From Mycetocola tolaasinivorans (GTDB taxonomy: Bacteria; Actinomycetota; Actinomycetes; Actinomycetales; Microbacteriaceae), in contig NZ_RCUX01000008.1 in the NCBI RefSeq assembly GCF_003667565.1, positions 114,715 to 178,714 on the forward strand: a stretch of 64,000 bases of DNA, written 5' to 3'. Positions 34,950 to 44,340 of the stretch are shown piece after piece (the stretch's first letter is position 1; each line of letters begins with the position of its first letter). Below the pieces are notes generated by a model. The model saw only the letters and a list, made by a program, of their open reading frames with translations, did not search any database and was not told where the DNA came from. A program made the position numbers and the translations under genes.

Positions 34950-35450
34950 CTACTCGCGCGGACGCTCCTCGATCACGATGTACTCGCCATCGTCATCAAA
35001 ACGTGGAGCGGTGTTTCCCGGTGCCCCGGACTGCTGCTGGGCAAGACGCTCAAACTCCGCCATGGCCTCACGGGTGCGCAGCGCGGCCTCGCGGAATAGC
35101 CGCCAGATGCCGTACCAGAGCGCGCCGAGGGCGATCACGATGCCGAGGAACCCGAAGACCGCCATCGACTCGCCGAAGAAGCCAAAACCGACAATGGAGA
35201 TGTGCCAGGCCGCGAGGATCGCGACGTCCGCCCATTCGAGTGCCCGCTGGCGACGCACCTGGGCTCGCCCATAGAAGAGGAGCGAGACGGTGAGTAGGGC
35301 CACAAAGAGCACGGGCATCGCGAACAGGAGCCCGAGGAAATCCCAGCCGTTGCGGTTGCCGTCGAAGATGATCCAGCCCAGAAGCGGCCACAGCGGCAGA
35401 AGCACCACGGCCAGGAACATCCAGCGGAGGAAAATACGACGTACAAGCAT
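34950..35450 (-). CDS. Four-helix membrane protein, unknown
   Basis: A 166-residue protein with four hydrophobic helices near residues 10-30, 38-60, 75-95 and 98-117, then a charged cytoplasmic tail (REAMAEFERLAQQQ ... DDDGEYIVIEERPRE). I recognise no family. ATG at 35448-35450 has GGAAG just upstream. It stands alone between rplS and the YczE-type gene. Confidence 0.65.
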   Translation of the reverse strand: MLVRRIFLRWMFLAVVLLPLWPLLGWIIFDGNRNGWDFLGLLFAMPVLFVALLTVSLLFYGRAQVRRQRALEWADVAILAAWHISIVGFGFFGESMAVFGFLGIVIALGALWYGIWRLFREAALRTREAMAEFERLAQQQSGAPGNTAPRFDDDGEYIVIEERPRE

Positions 35451-35540
35451 GCTTCCAGGGTACGGCGTCCGCGGCCATCACGGTATGCCTGGAGGTCGTC
35501 CGGAGGGATGATTTCACCCAGGGCGTAGCGTGAGCGAATA

Positions 35541-36242
35541 CTAGCGGGCTGGAAGCTCGATCGGCTCGGTGCCCGGGTGCGCAGGCGCGGTGTCCAGTGC
35601 AGGCGCGGTATCCAGCGTAGCCGTGGGGGCGGTCTTCCCCGGCAGGTTTACGTGCAGCAGCCGCAGCGAGAGCTGGATCAGTGGACCGATGCCGAGCGCA
35701 AAAACGATCGTGCCAACGCCGAGGCCACCGCCGAGACTCCAGCCGACCAGCGCCACGACCACCTCGATCGATCCGCGCACCTTCCACACCGTCCAACCAG
35801 TGCGGGCGGTAATGCCGGTCATGAGGCCATCACGCGGCCCGGGGCCGAGGCCCGCTCCGATGTAGAGCGCGCTGGAGAATGCGAGCAGCAGCATTCCGCC
35901 CACAAAGAGCGCAATGCGGGCGATCAGCGAGTCGGTGAGAGGCAGCACGGCGAGGGTGAGACCGGCGATGGGTCCCACGGTCAGCGCATTGACGAGGGTG
36001 CCGATGCCGGGTTTTTGGCGCAGCGGAATCCAGAGCAGCATGATAAGGAAGCTCAGCACCAGGACGCTCAGGCCGAAGTCCATTCCGGTACGGAACGAGA
36101 ACCCCTGGGAGAGGACATCCCACGGCGAGAGGCCGAGCGCCGCCCGCACGAACAGGGCGATCGCGACGCCGTAGCCGATGAGCCCGAGGAGGAGTCGGGT
36201 GGTGCGCAGGAGGGGGTGGGATCCGGTCAGGAGGTGGTGCAT
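35541..36242 (-). CDS. YczE/YyaS/YitT-like membrane protein
   Basis: A 233-residue protein with five or six TM helices. Characteristic segments are LGLSPWDVLSQGFS, GPIAGLTL and IGAGLGPGPRDGLMTGI, which define the YczE/YyaS family. The last ~30 residues are a repetitive Thr/Ala/Pro tail (DTAPALDTAPAHPG). The function is unknown, but yczE genes are very often divergent from a MocR regulator, as here. ATG at 36242 has GAAGAAGGA upstream; a longer reading would run through the promoter and operator region. Confidence 0.85.
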   Translation of the reverse strand: MHHLLTGSHPLLRTTRLLLGLIGYGVAIALFVRAALGLSPWDVLSQGFSFRTGMDFGLSVLVLSFLIMLLWIPLRQKPGIGTLVNALTVGPIAGLTLAVLPLTDSLIARIALFVGGMLLLAFSSALYIGAGLGPGPRDGLMTGITARTGWTVWKVRGSIEVVVALVGWSLGGGLGVGTIVFALGIGPLIQLSLRLLHVNLPGKTAPTATLDTAPALDTAPAHPGTEPIELPAR

Positions 36243-36304
36243 GGGGTCCTTCTTCAGTGAGACATCCGGGCGACCGCCCGGCAGGATCCCATCCTCTCGA
36301 CAAA

Positions 36305-36345
36305 TTGGCACCTTCGAACAGTGCCACATTCGATAAAGTGGCACC
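36305..36345 (+). promoter_or_regulatory. MocR operator half-sites overlapping a leaderless promoter
   Basis: Three copies of a TGGCAC half-site: TTGGCACC (36305-36312), inverted GTGCCAC (36321-36327) and GTGGCACC (36338-36345). Direct plus inverted repeats are typical of MocR/GntR operators. TAAAGT at 36334-36339 is a -10 (TANNNT) placed so that transcription would start at the regulator's ATG (36346), which implies a leaderless mRNA. The sites lie between the divergent yczE-like and mocR genes. Confidence 0.6.
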
Positions 36346-37770
36346 ATGTCACCCGCCACTCCGCTTCCGGTCTCCCCCGCCCGTCTCGTTCGAGAGCTCG
36401 GCGACTGGCAGCGCCCCGATCAGCCCACGTATCGAGCCCTCGCCGCCAGGATTCGGCTCCTGCTCCTTGATGGCCGCCTCGCGGTCGATACTCGGCTCCC
36501 GGCCGAACGTGATCTCGGCGCGCGTCTGGGCGTGAGCCGCAACACCATCGCGGCCGCGTATGCGGCGCTGCGCGAGGCCGGCTATCTGACCAGTGTGCGC
36601 GGCTCGGGTTCGCGCCTCTGCCTGCCGGGTGGGGCGCGCGGCGGCGCGGATCTCGGCCGCACCAGCGCAATCGACTTTCGCCGCGCGACGTTTACAGCCT
36701 ATCCCGGGATCACCGATCTGTATGCCGAGGCGGTGGAGCGCATCCCCGCGCACATCGAGGAGTCCGGCTATGACATTCACGGGCTCCCGATGCTGCGCGA
36801 GGCGGTGGCGGCGCACTACGTGGGGCGCGGGATCCCCACCACATCCGAGCAGATCATCGTGACCAGCGGCGCGCAGCACGCACTCCACCTGGTCACGCGG
36901 GCACTCATTCGGCCCGGTGAGCGGGTACTGATCGAGCATCCGAGTTACGCGCACGCGTTTGACACCCTGATTTCCGGTGGTGCCCGGCTCCTTCCCCAGC
37001 CCATCGAGCCCGGCGGATGGGATATCTCGGCCACCGTCGACACGCTGCGTCGCACGCGCCCCGCGGCCGGCTACGTCATGCCCGACTTCCAAAACCCGAG
37101 TGGGGCGAGCCTCGCCGAGGAGGATCGCCGCACGCTCGCGCGAGCCGCCACACAGAGCGGAACCACGCTGATCGTGGACGAGACCACCTCCTGGCTCGAC
37201 ATCGATCGTGGCGAACGCACCGGCCTGGCCGCGTTCTCTGGCGACGTCGTGACCCTGGGATCGCTCGGGAAGGTGGTGTGGGGCGCGATGCGTATCGGCT
37301 GGATTCGCGCGCCGCGGCCGCTCGTCGACCGCATTCTCGCCGCTCGCTCGGCGGTGGACCTCGGCACCGCAATCCTGGAACAGATCGTGGCAACGCTCGC
37401 ACTACGCGATATTGAGAGCGTGCTGGGGTTCCGCCGCACGCAACTGCGCGACAGCCGTGATCACCTGGTGAGCCTGATTCGCGAGCACTTCCCCGAGTGG
37501 ACCCCACACGTGGTGGATGGCGGCATGTCACTCTGGCAGCACACCGGCCAGGTCTCGACCCTCGCCCTCGCGGATGCCGCCCGCGCCGAGGGTCTCGCGA
37601 TCATCCCCGGCACCCGGTTCGGCGTGGATGGCGCGTTCGATCACCATCTCCGCCTCCCCTTCGGCTACACCCACGCGGACCTCACCGCGGGTGTGCTCGC
37701 GCTGCGCCGCGCAGCAGACGCGGTGGGTTCGCCAAGCGCCCAGCGGCGCGCCTTCGACCCCGTGGTCTAG
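36346..37770 (+). CDS. MocR/PdxR-type GntR regulator with aminotransferase domain
   Basis: A 474-residue fusion of an N-terminal GntR winged HTH (RIRLLLLDGRLAVDTRLPAERDLGARLGVSRNTIAAAYAALREAGYL in segments, residues ~20-75) and a fold-type I aminotransferase domain. The latter has SGAQHAL, MPDFQNPSG, VDETTSWLDID and SLGKVVWGAMRIGW, whose Lys is the PLP-binding residue. MocR proteins sense PLP or derivatives and control the divergent gene, here the YczE-type membrane protein. Confidence 0.92.
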   Translation: MSPATPLPVSPARLVRELGDWQRPDQPTYRALAARIRLLLLDGRLAVDTRLPAERDLGARLGVSRNTIAAAYAALREAGYLTSVRGSGSRLCLPGGARGGADLGRTSAIDFRRATFTAYPGITDLYAEAVERIPAHIEESGYDIHGLPMLREAVAAHYVGRGIPTTSEQIIVTSGAQHALHLVTRALIRPGERVLIEHPSYAHAFDTLISGGARLLPQPIEPGGWDISATVDTLRRTRPAAGYVMPDFQNPSGASLAEEDRRTLARAATQSGTTLIVDETTSWLDIDRGERTGLAAFSGDVVTLGSLGKVVWGAMRIGWIRAPRPLVDRILAARSAVDLGTAILEQIVATLALRDIESVLGFRRTQLRDSRDHLVSLIREHFPEWTPHVVDGGMSLWQHTGQVSTLALADAARAEGLAIIPGTRFGVDGAFDHHLRLPFGYTHADLTAGVLALRRAADAVGSPSAQRRAFDPVV

Positions 37771-37816
37771 CGGCACGGCTCAGCAGGGCCGAGCCCGCCG
37801 AGCAGGGGTCTGCCGC

Positions 37817-38029
37817 CTAGCCGAGCGTGTTTCGCGGATCACGGCCCGGCTGACGCACCTCGTGTCGAATCGCGAGCTGGGTGAGGAAACCGAGGATTCC
37901 GGCACCGGCAATTACCCATGCGCCAACGTTTTCGGGCGTCTGAATGCCCGCGATGATACCGCCCACGAGACAGACTGCCGCCACGGTGTACACGACCCAG
38001 CGAATGCGGTGCAGGAAGGGGATCCACAT
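37817..38029 (-). CDS. Small two-helix membrane protein
   Basis: A 70-residue protein with two hydrophobic helices (WVVYTVAAVCLVGGIIAGI and VGAWVIAGAGILGFLTQLAI) and a charged C-terminus. ATG at 38027-38029 is preceded by GAGGG. No family is recognised; similar small proteins are common in Microbacteriaceae. It converges with the mocR gene and diverges from map. Confidence 0.6.
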   Translation of the reverse strand: MWIPFLHRIRWVVYTVAAVCLVGGIIAGIQTPENVGAWVIAGAGILGFLTQLAIRHEVRQPGRDPRNTLG

Positions 38030-38095
38030 ACCCTCACCCTACGGCACGCGCGCGGCCAGATGCGGGTGGGGCACCGCTCCTGCGAGAATGGAGGC

Positions 38096-38863
38096 ATGAT
38101 TGAACTGCGCACCCCCGAAGAGATCGAGCAGATGCGGCCAGCCGGCCGCTTCGTGGCCGAGGTCCTGACCGCCCTCGAGGAGAAGGCCGCGGTGGGTGTG
38201 AACCTGCTGGAGCTGGACGAGCTGGCTCACAAGATGATCCGGGATCGCGGTGCCGAATCCTGCTACATCGACTACCACCCCTCCTTCGGTGCGAGCCCGT
38301 TTGGCAGGGTGCTCTGCACCTCGGTCAACGACGCCGTGCTGCACGGTCTCCCCCACGACTACGTACTGCAGGATGGTGACCTGCTGAGCGTCGACTTCGC
38401 CGCCTCGGTAAACGGCTGGGTCTCCGACTCCGCGCTGTCCCTGATCGTGGGCACCGAGCGTCCCGAGGACCGCCGCCTGATCGAGGTCACCCAGAACGCT
38501 CTCGAGGCCGGCATCGCGCAGGCCGTGGTGGGTAACAAGATGGGCGACATCTCCAACGCCATTGGCGCGGTCGCGACCGTCGCCGGCTACAAGATCAACA
38601 CCGACTTCGGCGGCCACGGGGTGGGTCGCACCATGCACGGCGAGCCGCACGTCCCGAACAAGGGCCGCCCGAACCGCGGATTCCCGCTGCGCGAGGGCCT
38701 GGTCATCGCGATTGAGCCGTGGTTCCTGCAGACCACCGATCTCCTCTTCACCGACCCCGACGGCTGGACCCTGCGCTCCGCCGACGGCTCCCGCGGCGCC
38801 CACCAGGAGCACACCGTCGCGATCACCGCCGACGGCCCGGTCATCCTGACCGCCCGCGACTAG
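38096..38863 (+). CDS. map: Methionine aminopeptidase, type I
   Basis: A 255-residue pita-bread metallopeptidase that removes N-terminal methionine. Metal ligands are visible as Asp100 (LSVDFA), Asp111 (VSDSAL), His174 (GHGVGRTMHG), Glu207 (AIEPWF) and Glu238 (HQEHT). SVNDAVLHGLP carries the conserved active-site His. ATG at 38096 follows GGAGGC. It ends just before a strong bidirectional terminator shared with the converging trmD operon. Confidence 0.96.
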   Translation: MIELRTPEEIEQMRPAGRFVAEVLTALEEKAAVGVNLLELDELAHKMIRDRGAESCYIDYHPSFGASPFGRVLCTSVNDAVLHGLPHDYVLQDGDLLSVDFAASVNGWVSDSALSLIVGTERPEDRRLIEVTQNALEAGIAQAVVGNKMGDISNAIGAVATVAGYKINTDFGGHGVGRTMHGEPHVPNKGRPNRGFPLREGLVIAIEPWFLQTTDLLFTDPDGWTLRSADGSRGAHQEHTVAITADGPVILTARD

Positions 38864-38875
38864 CGAGTGCCCCAC

Positions 38876-38911
38876 GCAAAACACCCCGTGCCACGGCACG
38901 GGGTGTTTTGC
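38876..38911. terminator. Bidirectional terminator between map and trmD
   Basis: A perfect 16-bp stem (38876-38891 with 38896-38911, loop CACG) with AAAA/TTTT at its base, so both directions end in a T-run. It lies between the converging map and trmD genes. Confidence 0.95.
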
Positions 38912-38923
38912 ATTACATAACGC

Positions 38924-39637
38924 TTAGTTTGTGAGATCCGGCGGCAGGAGGTCCGGACGCACGCGACGGGTGCGCTCAACCTGCTGCTCGTGACGCCACT
39001 TATCAACGGCACCGTGGTTGCCCGAGAGCAGTACCGGCGGCACCTCACGCTCGCGCCAGGTGGCGGGCTTGGTGTAGCTGGGGTACTCCAGCAGGCCGTC
39101 CTCGTGGGATTCCTCGACGAGGGATTCCGGGTTGCCAACCATGCCGGGGATGAGGCGACCGATGGCCTCGATCATCGCCAGCACGGCGACCTCGCCGCCG
39201 TTCAGCACGTAGTCACCGAGGCTCACCAGGCGCACGCGCGCCTGGGTTGCCGTGTGATCAAACACGCGCTGATCGATGCCCTCGTAGCGGCCGCAGCCGA
39301 ACACGAGTGCGGGCTCCAGGCTGAGCTCACGCGCCATCTTCTGGTCAAAAACCTCGCCCGCGGGCGACGGGAAGATCACCAGCGGCGAATCATCCGAGGC
39401 CACGGCGTCGGCACCGAGAATGGAGTCGAGGGCCTCGCCCCAGGGCTCGGGCTTCATGACCATGCCCGCGCCGCCACCGTAGGGGGTGTCATCCACCGTG
39501 CGGTGACGATCATGGGCGTGATCGCGCAGGTTGTGCACGTTCATGTCGATCAGACCCGACTGGCGGGCCTTCCCGAGCAGCGACACGTTGAGTACGTCGA
39601 AGTACTCCGGAAAAATGGAGACGATATCGATCTTCAT
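38924..39637 (-). CDS. trmD: tRNA (guanine37-N1)-methyltransferase
   Basis: A 237-residue SPOUT methyltransferase using SAM to make m1G37, which prevents frameshifting. It starts [51 protein letters not shown], read in segments, and the knotted SAM loop [20 protein letters not shown] are canonical. The C-terminal domain keeps [12 protein letters not shown]. It begins 4 nt after the rimM stop, so the two are tightly coupled. Confidence 0.97.
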   Translation of the reverse strand: MKIDIVSIFPEYFDVLNVSLLGKARQSGLIDMNVHNLRDHAHDRHRTVDDTPYGGGAGMVMKPEPWGEALDSILGADAVASDDSPLVIFPSPAGEVFDQKMARELSLEPALVFGCGRYEGIDQRVFDHTATQARVRLVSLGDYVLNGGEVAVLAMIEAIGRLIPGMVGNPESLVEESHEDGLLEYPSYTKPATWREREVPPVLLSGNHGAVDKWRHEQQVERTRRVRPDLLPPDLTN

Positions 39638-39641
39638 GGCG

Positions 39642-40292
39642 CTACTCCGCGGGGGTTGCGGAAGACTCAGCGTCCTCAGACGACTCAGCGTCCGTGGAAG
39701 ACTCAGCGTCCTCAGAAGGCTCAGCGTCCTCCACCACGATGTCCGCAATGTCCTCGAACAGGCCCATCGGCGGGGTCACCAGGACATAGCCCTGCTCCAC
39801 GTTCACCTCGGGCACAATGGCCGAGACAAAAGGAACCATGACCTCGCCCGAGGCGGCCTTCACGATCAGCAGATCCTGAGCGGGCATGTGCTCGATACGT
39901 GCGATGGTACCGACCTCCACGCCGTCGCGCATGACGCGCAACCCGGCGAGCTGGTGGTCGTACCAGGCATCGGGTTCGTCGTTATCGGGTGCCTCGTCGG
40001 CGTCGATCCAGAGGATCGCCTTGACCAGGGTTTCCGCCTCGTTGCGGTCTTCGACACCCTTTAAGAATGCAACCGCGTGACCGTTGTACCAGCGCAGCTC
40101 GACAAGCTCAATGGTCTTGCCGTGCCACTTCGAACCGGTGGGCACCTGGAGGGTGAACTCGGCTCCGGGGGTAAACCGGTGGGCGGGATCGTCGGTGTAC
40201 AGCTCTACCTTGAGGGCTCCCTTGAGCCCGTGTGCCTTCGTCAGCCGGCCGACACGCAGCTGATTACTCTTTGGCTTTACTCCGCGATTCAT
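39642..40292 (-). CDS. rimM: 16S rRNA processing protein RimM with acidic repeat tail
   Basis: A 216-residue protein. The RimM N-terminal domain ([20 protein letters not shown]) and the PRC-barrel ([32 protein letters not shown]) cover ~170 residues and assist 30S maturation. A ~30-residue acidic tail of repeated Glu/Asp-Ala-Glu-Ser-Ser units follows that standard RimM lacks. ATG at 40290-40292 is chosen because [14 protein letters not shown] leads straight into the family start. Confidence 0.95.
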   Translation of the reverse strand: MNRGVKPKSNQLRVGRLTKAHGLKGALKVELYTDDPAHRFTPGAEFTLQVPTGSKWHGKTIELVELRWYNGHAVAFLKGVEDRNEAETLVKAILWIDADEAPDNDEPDAWYDHQLAGLRVMRDGVEVGTIARIEHMPAQDLLIVKAASGEVMVPFVSAIVPEVNVEQGYVLVTPPMGLFEDIADIVVEDAEPSEDAESSTDAESSEDAESSATPAE

Positions 40293-40293
40293 C

Positions 40294-40530
40294 TCAGGCA
40301 GCGGTGTCGACAACGTCAACCCGTACCCGGGAGTCACCGGCGAGAGAGTTTACAAGGGTACGCAGCGACTTCGCGGTGCGACCCGAGCGGCCGATCACGC
40401 GGCCGAGATCCTCGGGGTTCACACGAACCTCGAGGATCTCGCCGCGCGTCGTGCTCTTCGCCGCGACCTGGACGTCTTCCGGGTGGTCAACGATCCCCTT
40501 AACGAGGTGTTCCAGAGCGGTGGAGAGCAA
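40294..40530 (-). CDS. khpA: KH-domain RNA-binding protein KhpA (UPF0109)
   Basis: A 78-residue single-KH protein with the GRVIGRSGRTAKSLRTLV nucleic-acid-binding loop. KhpA acts with KhpB in RNA binding and cell-size control in Firmicutes. TTG at 40528-40530 is the likely start because LSTALEHLVKGIVDHPEDV matches the family N-terminus and nothing upstream fits; it begins 2 nt after the rpsP stop, suggesting coupled translation. It lies in the rpsP-khpA-rimM-trmD order. Confidence 0.92.
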   Translation of the reverse strand: MLSTALEHLVKGIVDHPEDVQVAAKSTTRGEILEVRVNPEDLGRVIGRSGRTAKSLRTLVNSLAGDSRVRVDVVDTAA

Positions 40531-40532
40531 TG

Positions 40533-40946
40533 TTACGCCGTTTCTTCTTCGGTTGCAGTCTCAGCAGCAGCCTCTTCAACCTTGGCGGGAGCCTTCTCCA
40601 CCTTGGGCTTCAGAACCGGCTTCTTCTTTGCGTCGAACACGAAGGGAGCCTTGGCTTCCTTGGTCTTGACGGTCGAGACGGCGTCCTTGTCACCCTTGAA
40701 CTTGCCCCAGTCGCCGGTCAGCTTCAGCAGAGCGGCAACCTGCTCGGTCGGCTGTGCGCCAACGGAGAGCCAGTACTGGGCACGGTCCGAGTCGATCTCG
40801 ATGAACGAGGGCTCTTCGGTGGGGTGGTACTTACCGATTTCCTCGATGACGCGACCATCGCGCTTGGTGCGCGAGTCGGCAACGACGACACGGTAGTAGG
40901 GTGCACGGATCTTACCCATGCGCTTGAGACGAATCTTGACAGCCAC
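40533..40946 (-). CDS. rpsP: 30S ribosomal protein S16
   Basis: A 137-residue S16 starting [26 protein letters not shown]. The standard ~80-residue domain is followed by a Lys/Ala/Glu-rich tail (~95-137) common in actinobacterial S16. GTG at 40944-40946 has AGGAG upstream. It is the first gene of the rpsP-khpA-rimM-trmD operon, with its promoter in 40947-41157. Confidence 0.97.
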   Translation of the reverse strand: MAVKIRLKRMGKIRAPYYRVVVADSRTKRDGRVIEEIGKYHPTEEPSFIEIDSDRAQYWLSVGAQPTEQVAALLKLTGDWGKFKGDKDAVSTVKTKEAKAPFVFDAKKKPVLKPKVEKAPAKVEEAAAETATEEETA

Positions 40947-41157
40947 AATTCTCCTGTGTGTTTAGTGTGGTGAACTGGTGCCGAGCGCGTGGGGTGCACA
41001 CGCGGCGAAAGCTCTAATGGGGTTCGTGCAGGCGGATAGAGGGTCGGCCATACACGGACTCAAACACCTATTCTGTCAGAAATCGACGCATCCGGGTAAT
41101 CGGATCGGCACGCGTGTCAGAATTGAACCCCCACACTCGCCCGCGCAGAAAGATTCG

Positions 41158-42348
41158 ATGCCCGTGCCCACTCCGTTTGCGCCGACGCCCACCGTGGCAG
41201 CCACCGCATCATCCGCCGCGATTCCGGCCATTCCGTTTGCCCGATCGGCGCGGGGCACGGTGGGGCTTGAGTGGGAGCTCACCCTGGTTGATCCGGCCTC
41301 CGGTGCCCCGGTTTCCCGGGCCGATGAGGTGTTGCGCGCGCTCGCGGGGCCCGGCGGCGCGCCGCACCCGCGGATCACCGGTGAGCTCCTGCTGAACACC
41401 GTCGAACTGGTGAGCGACGTGCACACCACGGTGCCCGCGGCGATCGCCGACCTGCGTGGCCAGCTGGACGAGCTGCGCGCCGCCACGGACACCCTGGGAA
41501 TTGACCTCATCGCCTCCGGATCGCATCCATTTGCGCAGTGGCAGGATCAGCCGATCACCCCCAAACCGAGGTACGAGAAACTGATCGACCGCACACGGTG
41601 GTGGGGTCGCAACATGATGATCTGGGGTGTGCACGTGCACGTCGGGGTGGAGGACGTCGATCGCGCACTCCCCCTGCTCGACGGCCTCCTCACCTACTCC
41701 CCGCACCTGCAGGCGCTGTCGGCATCGAGCCCGTTCTGGGCGGGGGTCGACACCGGATACGCGTCGAACCGCTCACTCATGTTCCAGCAGCTCCCCACCG
41801 CCGGCAGCCCACAGCAGTTTGCGCACTGGTCCGAGTTTGAGGCATACGTGGCGGATATGACTCGCACCGGCATCATCGAGGACCACAGCGAGGTGCGCTG
41901 GGACCTCCGCCCCTCTCCGCGCTGGGGCACGATCGAGCTGCGCTCCTGCGACGCCGCCTCGACCCTGACCGAGTTTGGGGCCATCGCCGCCCTCGCCCAC
42001 TGCCTGAGTGATTCCCTGGCCCAGAAGCTCGACGCGGGCGAGGAGCTCACCGTTCTGCAGCCCTGGTTCGTGCGCGAAAACAAGTGGCGCGCCGCCCGCT
42101 ACGGGCTTGAGGCCGAACTGATCGTGAACGCCGCCGGCGATGAGCGCCTGGTTACCGACCACCTGCGTGAGCTGGTGGTCGAGCTGATGCCGATCGCCGA
42201 ACGGCTGGGGTGCGCCAAGGAACTGACCGCGATCCCCGGCATCCTGGCCCGCGGCGGCAGCTACCAGCGCCAGCTTCAGGTCGCCGCCGAAACCGGCGGC
42301 GACCTGCGCGCGGTGGTCGCGGCACTCGCGGCCGAGCTGCGCGAATAA
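41158..42348 (+). CDS. Carboxylate-amine ligase / glutamate-cysteine ligase (GCS2, YbdK type)
   Basis: A 396-residue ATP-dependent ligase of the GCS2 family. TVGLEWELTLVDP near residue 37 is the metal-binding N-terminal motif; TGELLLNTVELVSD, VHVHVGVED and RTRWWGRNM are further hallmarks, and PRWGTIELRSCDA closes the active site. These enzymes join glutamate to cysteine or another amine; glutathione is not usual in this group, so the product may be gamma-glutamylcysteine or another amide. The start is uncertain because upstream sequence has only a weak AGAAAG. Confidence 0.85.
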   Translation: MPVPTPFAPTPTVAATASSAAIPAIPFARSARGTVGLEWELTLVDPASGAPVSRADEVLRALAGPGGAPHPRITGELLLNTVELVSDVHTTVPAAIADLRGQLDELRAATDTLGIDLIASGSHPFAQWQDQPITPKPRYEKLIDRTRWWGRNMMIWGVHVHVGVEDVDRALPLLDGLLTYSPHLQALSASSPFWAGVDTGYASNRSLMFQQLPTAGSPQQFAHWSEFEAYVADMTRTGIIEDHSEVRWDLRPSPRWGTIELRSCDAASTLTEFGAIAALAHCLSDSLAQKLDAGEELTVLQPWFVRENKWRAARYGLEAELIVNAAGDERLVTDHLRELVVELMPIAERLGCAKELTAIPGILARGGSYQRQLQVAAETGGDLRAVVAALAAELRE

Positions 42349-42358
42349 AGCTAACCGA

Positions 42359-43552
42359 CTACTGCGCGCCCTCCAGCGCCTCGACCCCTGAACGCACCGT
42401 GCGGCGCGCGGGGTCTCGCAGCACCAGGGCCACCGCAAGCGCGACGATCAGCAGGCCCGCCATCACCACGAACGCGGTACGAACGCTGCTGGCATCGGCG
42501 ATCACGCCGAGCAGCGGGCTCATCAGGCCACCGAACGAGAGGGTGAGCCCGAGGGTCACGCCACTGGCCAGGCCGATTCGATTGGGCAGGAACGCGTGCG
42601 AGAGCGTGACCTGGGGAGAGAACGGCAGAAACAGGGATACACCCAGCACACCCGTGGCGAGCACCGCGAACGGGGGCGCGGGTGCGAGGATGATGGCCAC
42701 CATGGCGATCAGGGCGAGGGCGTAACCGGAGCGAATGACGCGCAGTCGGCCGAATCGATCGGCGAGGAATCCCCCGGCCAGGGTCCCCGCGGCACCGGCC
42801 GCGGGGAACACGGTCAGAGCGATCGAGGCGTCGGCGGTCGAGATGCTAAAGCGTTGAATCTCCAGCAGCGTGATGAACGAGCTGGTGCCGATGTAGGCCA
42901 CCGACCAGCAGGCGAGCACGGCGACCAGCACACCGAATCCGCGCCAGTCGTCCTTCGCCGGGACGAGCGCACGCACCGTGGCAGCTCCCGTCGCATTCGA
43001 GGCGACCGCACCGCCGCGCGGACGTAGCAGAAACGCTACCCCGAGCACCGCGGCGGGGATCATCAGGAGCGGCGTGGCCGACAGGCCCCACACGCCCACG
43101 GTCAACAGCACACCGGTGGGTGCGAGCGCGGCCCCCACGTTGCCGCCCACCGAGAAGATGCTGAGCGATCGGTTCGTTCCCCCGCCATACTCCCGCGCGA
43201 GCACGGTGCCGGACGGGTGATAGGCGGCGACGCCGATGCCGGAGATAGCGATGGAGATCCAGGTGGCCGCGTAGCTGTCCTCGAAGAGCCCGCTGATCGC
43301 GATCCCCGCCCCCGCGGTGAGGAGGCCGGCCAGGACGAGCCAGCGCAGGCGGAAGCGGTCGGCGAGCAGACCGAAGGCGGGCTGCGCCACGCTCGACAGG
43401 CTCGTGGCGGCGAGGGTAATGCCGGCCACCGCGGCATAATCGTAGTGGCGCTCCAGAATGAGGAACGGCAGCAGGGCGGACACGGCACCGGCATAGAAAT
43501 CGTTGGCGGCGTGGGTGGCCGTCAGCACCCACAGACCTGCTCTGTTTTGCAT
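42359..43552 (-). CDS. MFS exporter, Fsr (fosmidomycin resistance)-like
   Basis: A 397-residue 12-TM major facilitator. The loop 2-3 motif reads GLLADRFRLRW and the second-half copy GGFLADRFGRLRV. HAANDFYAGAVSALLPFLI near the N-terminus is typical of the Fsr-like branch, which exports drugs. The substrate is unknown. ATG at 43552 follows GAAGGA. It is divergent from a GntR-family regulator and the 86-nt gap contains two inverted repeats. Confidence 0.87.
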   Translation of the reverse strand: MQNRAGLWVLTATHAANDFYAGAVSALLPFLILERHYDYAAVAGITLAATSLSSVAQPAFGLLADRFRLRWLVLAGLLTAGAGIAISGLFEDSYAATWISIAISGIGVAAYHPSGTVLAREYGGGTNRSLSIFSVGGNVGAALAPTGVLLTVGVWGLSATPLLMIPAAVLGVAFLLRPRGGAVASNATGAATVRALVPAKDDWRGFGVLVAVLACWSVAYIGTSSFITLLEIQRFSISTADASIALTVFPAAGAAGTLAGGFLADRFGRLRVIRSGYALALIAMVAIILAPAPPFAVLATGVLGVSLFLPFSPQVTLSHAFLPNRIGLASGVTLGLTLSFGGLMSPLLGVIADASSVRTAFVVMAGLLIVALAVALVLRDPARRTVRSGVEALEGAQ

Positions 43553-43575
43553 GTTTTTCCTTCAATTGCGTGGAC

Positions 43576-43616
43576 ATCCCGGTTGCGTCGGGATATGGTT
43601 GGGGTCACGCAACCCC
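43576..43616. promoter_or_regulatory. Candidate operators between MFS and GntR genes
   Basis: Two inverted repeats: ATCCCG (43576-43581) with CGGGAT (43589-43594), and GGGGT (43601-43605) with ACCCC (43612-43616). They lie in the short divergent gap and are likely targets of the GntR-family protein encoded alongside. Confidence 0.4.
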
Positions 43617-43638
43617 TCAGACAAGTAGACAGGTTACG

Positions 43639-44313
43639 ATGATTTCTCCGATTTCACAACAGCCACTCGCTGCGCGCGTTGCCGAGGAGCTTCTGGCCCG
43701 GATCCGCCAGGGAGAGTGGCCGCTCGGCCACAAGCTCCCCGGCGAGACCACCCTCGCCGCCCAACTCGGGGTCGGCCGCTCAAGCCTGCGCGAGGCCATC
43801 CGTGAGCTCGCCGGCAAGGGCGTACTCACGAGCCGCCAGGGTGCGGGCGTCTTCGTGACCGCACTCGATGTCGAACAGGGCCTTGAGGACGTCGTGCGCG
43901 CGGCCGAGGTGACCGCCGTCATCGAGGCCCGCATCGCCGTGGAAACCGAGGCCGCGCATCTCGCCGCCTCGCGCCGTACGAGCGCGGATATCCGTCTCCT
44001 GCGCAAGACCCTGGCCGCGCGAGAGGCCGCCCGCGGCGTGATCGAGGACTACGTCGATACCGACACCGAGTTCCACCGTGCGGTGCTCGCCGCCGCCCAC
44101 AACGAGGTACTGAGCGAGCTCTTCGACACCTTCGTGCCTCGCATCCGGCAGGCCATGATCGCGATGCTCCGGGCACAGCCCCGACCCGCGGCCACCGATG
44201 CCGACGGCCATGGCGGCCTGATCGAGGCCATCGTCAACCGTGACGCCGAGCTGGCTCGCACCCTCAGCCGCGCGCACCTCACCGAGCTGCTCACAAACTT
44301 CACCGCACGCTAG
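43639..44313 (+). CDS. GntR-family regulator, FadR/FCD subfamily
   Basis: A 224-residue repressor-like protein: an N-terminal winged HTH (LGHKLPGETTLAAQLGVGRSSLREAIRELAGKGVL in segments) and a C-terminal all-helical FCD domain with metal-binding D...H...H pattern (DTEFHRAVLAAAHNEVL, GHGGLIEAIVNRD). FCD regulators sense organic acids or related compounds. It is divergent from and probably controls the MFS exporter. Confidence 0.88.
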   Translation: MISPISQQPLAARVAEELLARIRQGEWPLGHKLPGETTLAAQLGVGRSSLREAIRELAGKGVLTSRQGAGVFVTALDVEQGLEDVVRAAEVTAVIEARIAVETEAAHLAASRRTSADIRLLRKTLAAREAARGVIEDYVDTDTEFHRAVLAAAHNEVLSELFDTFVPRIRQAMIAMLRAQPRPAATDADGHGGLIEAIVNRDAELARTLSRAHLTELLTNFTAR

Positions 44314-44340
44314 CCGCACTCACGCGGCCAGGCCGTGGCG

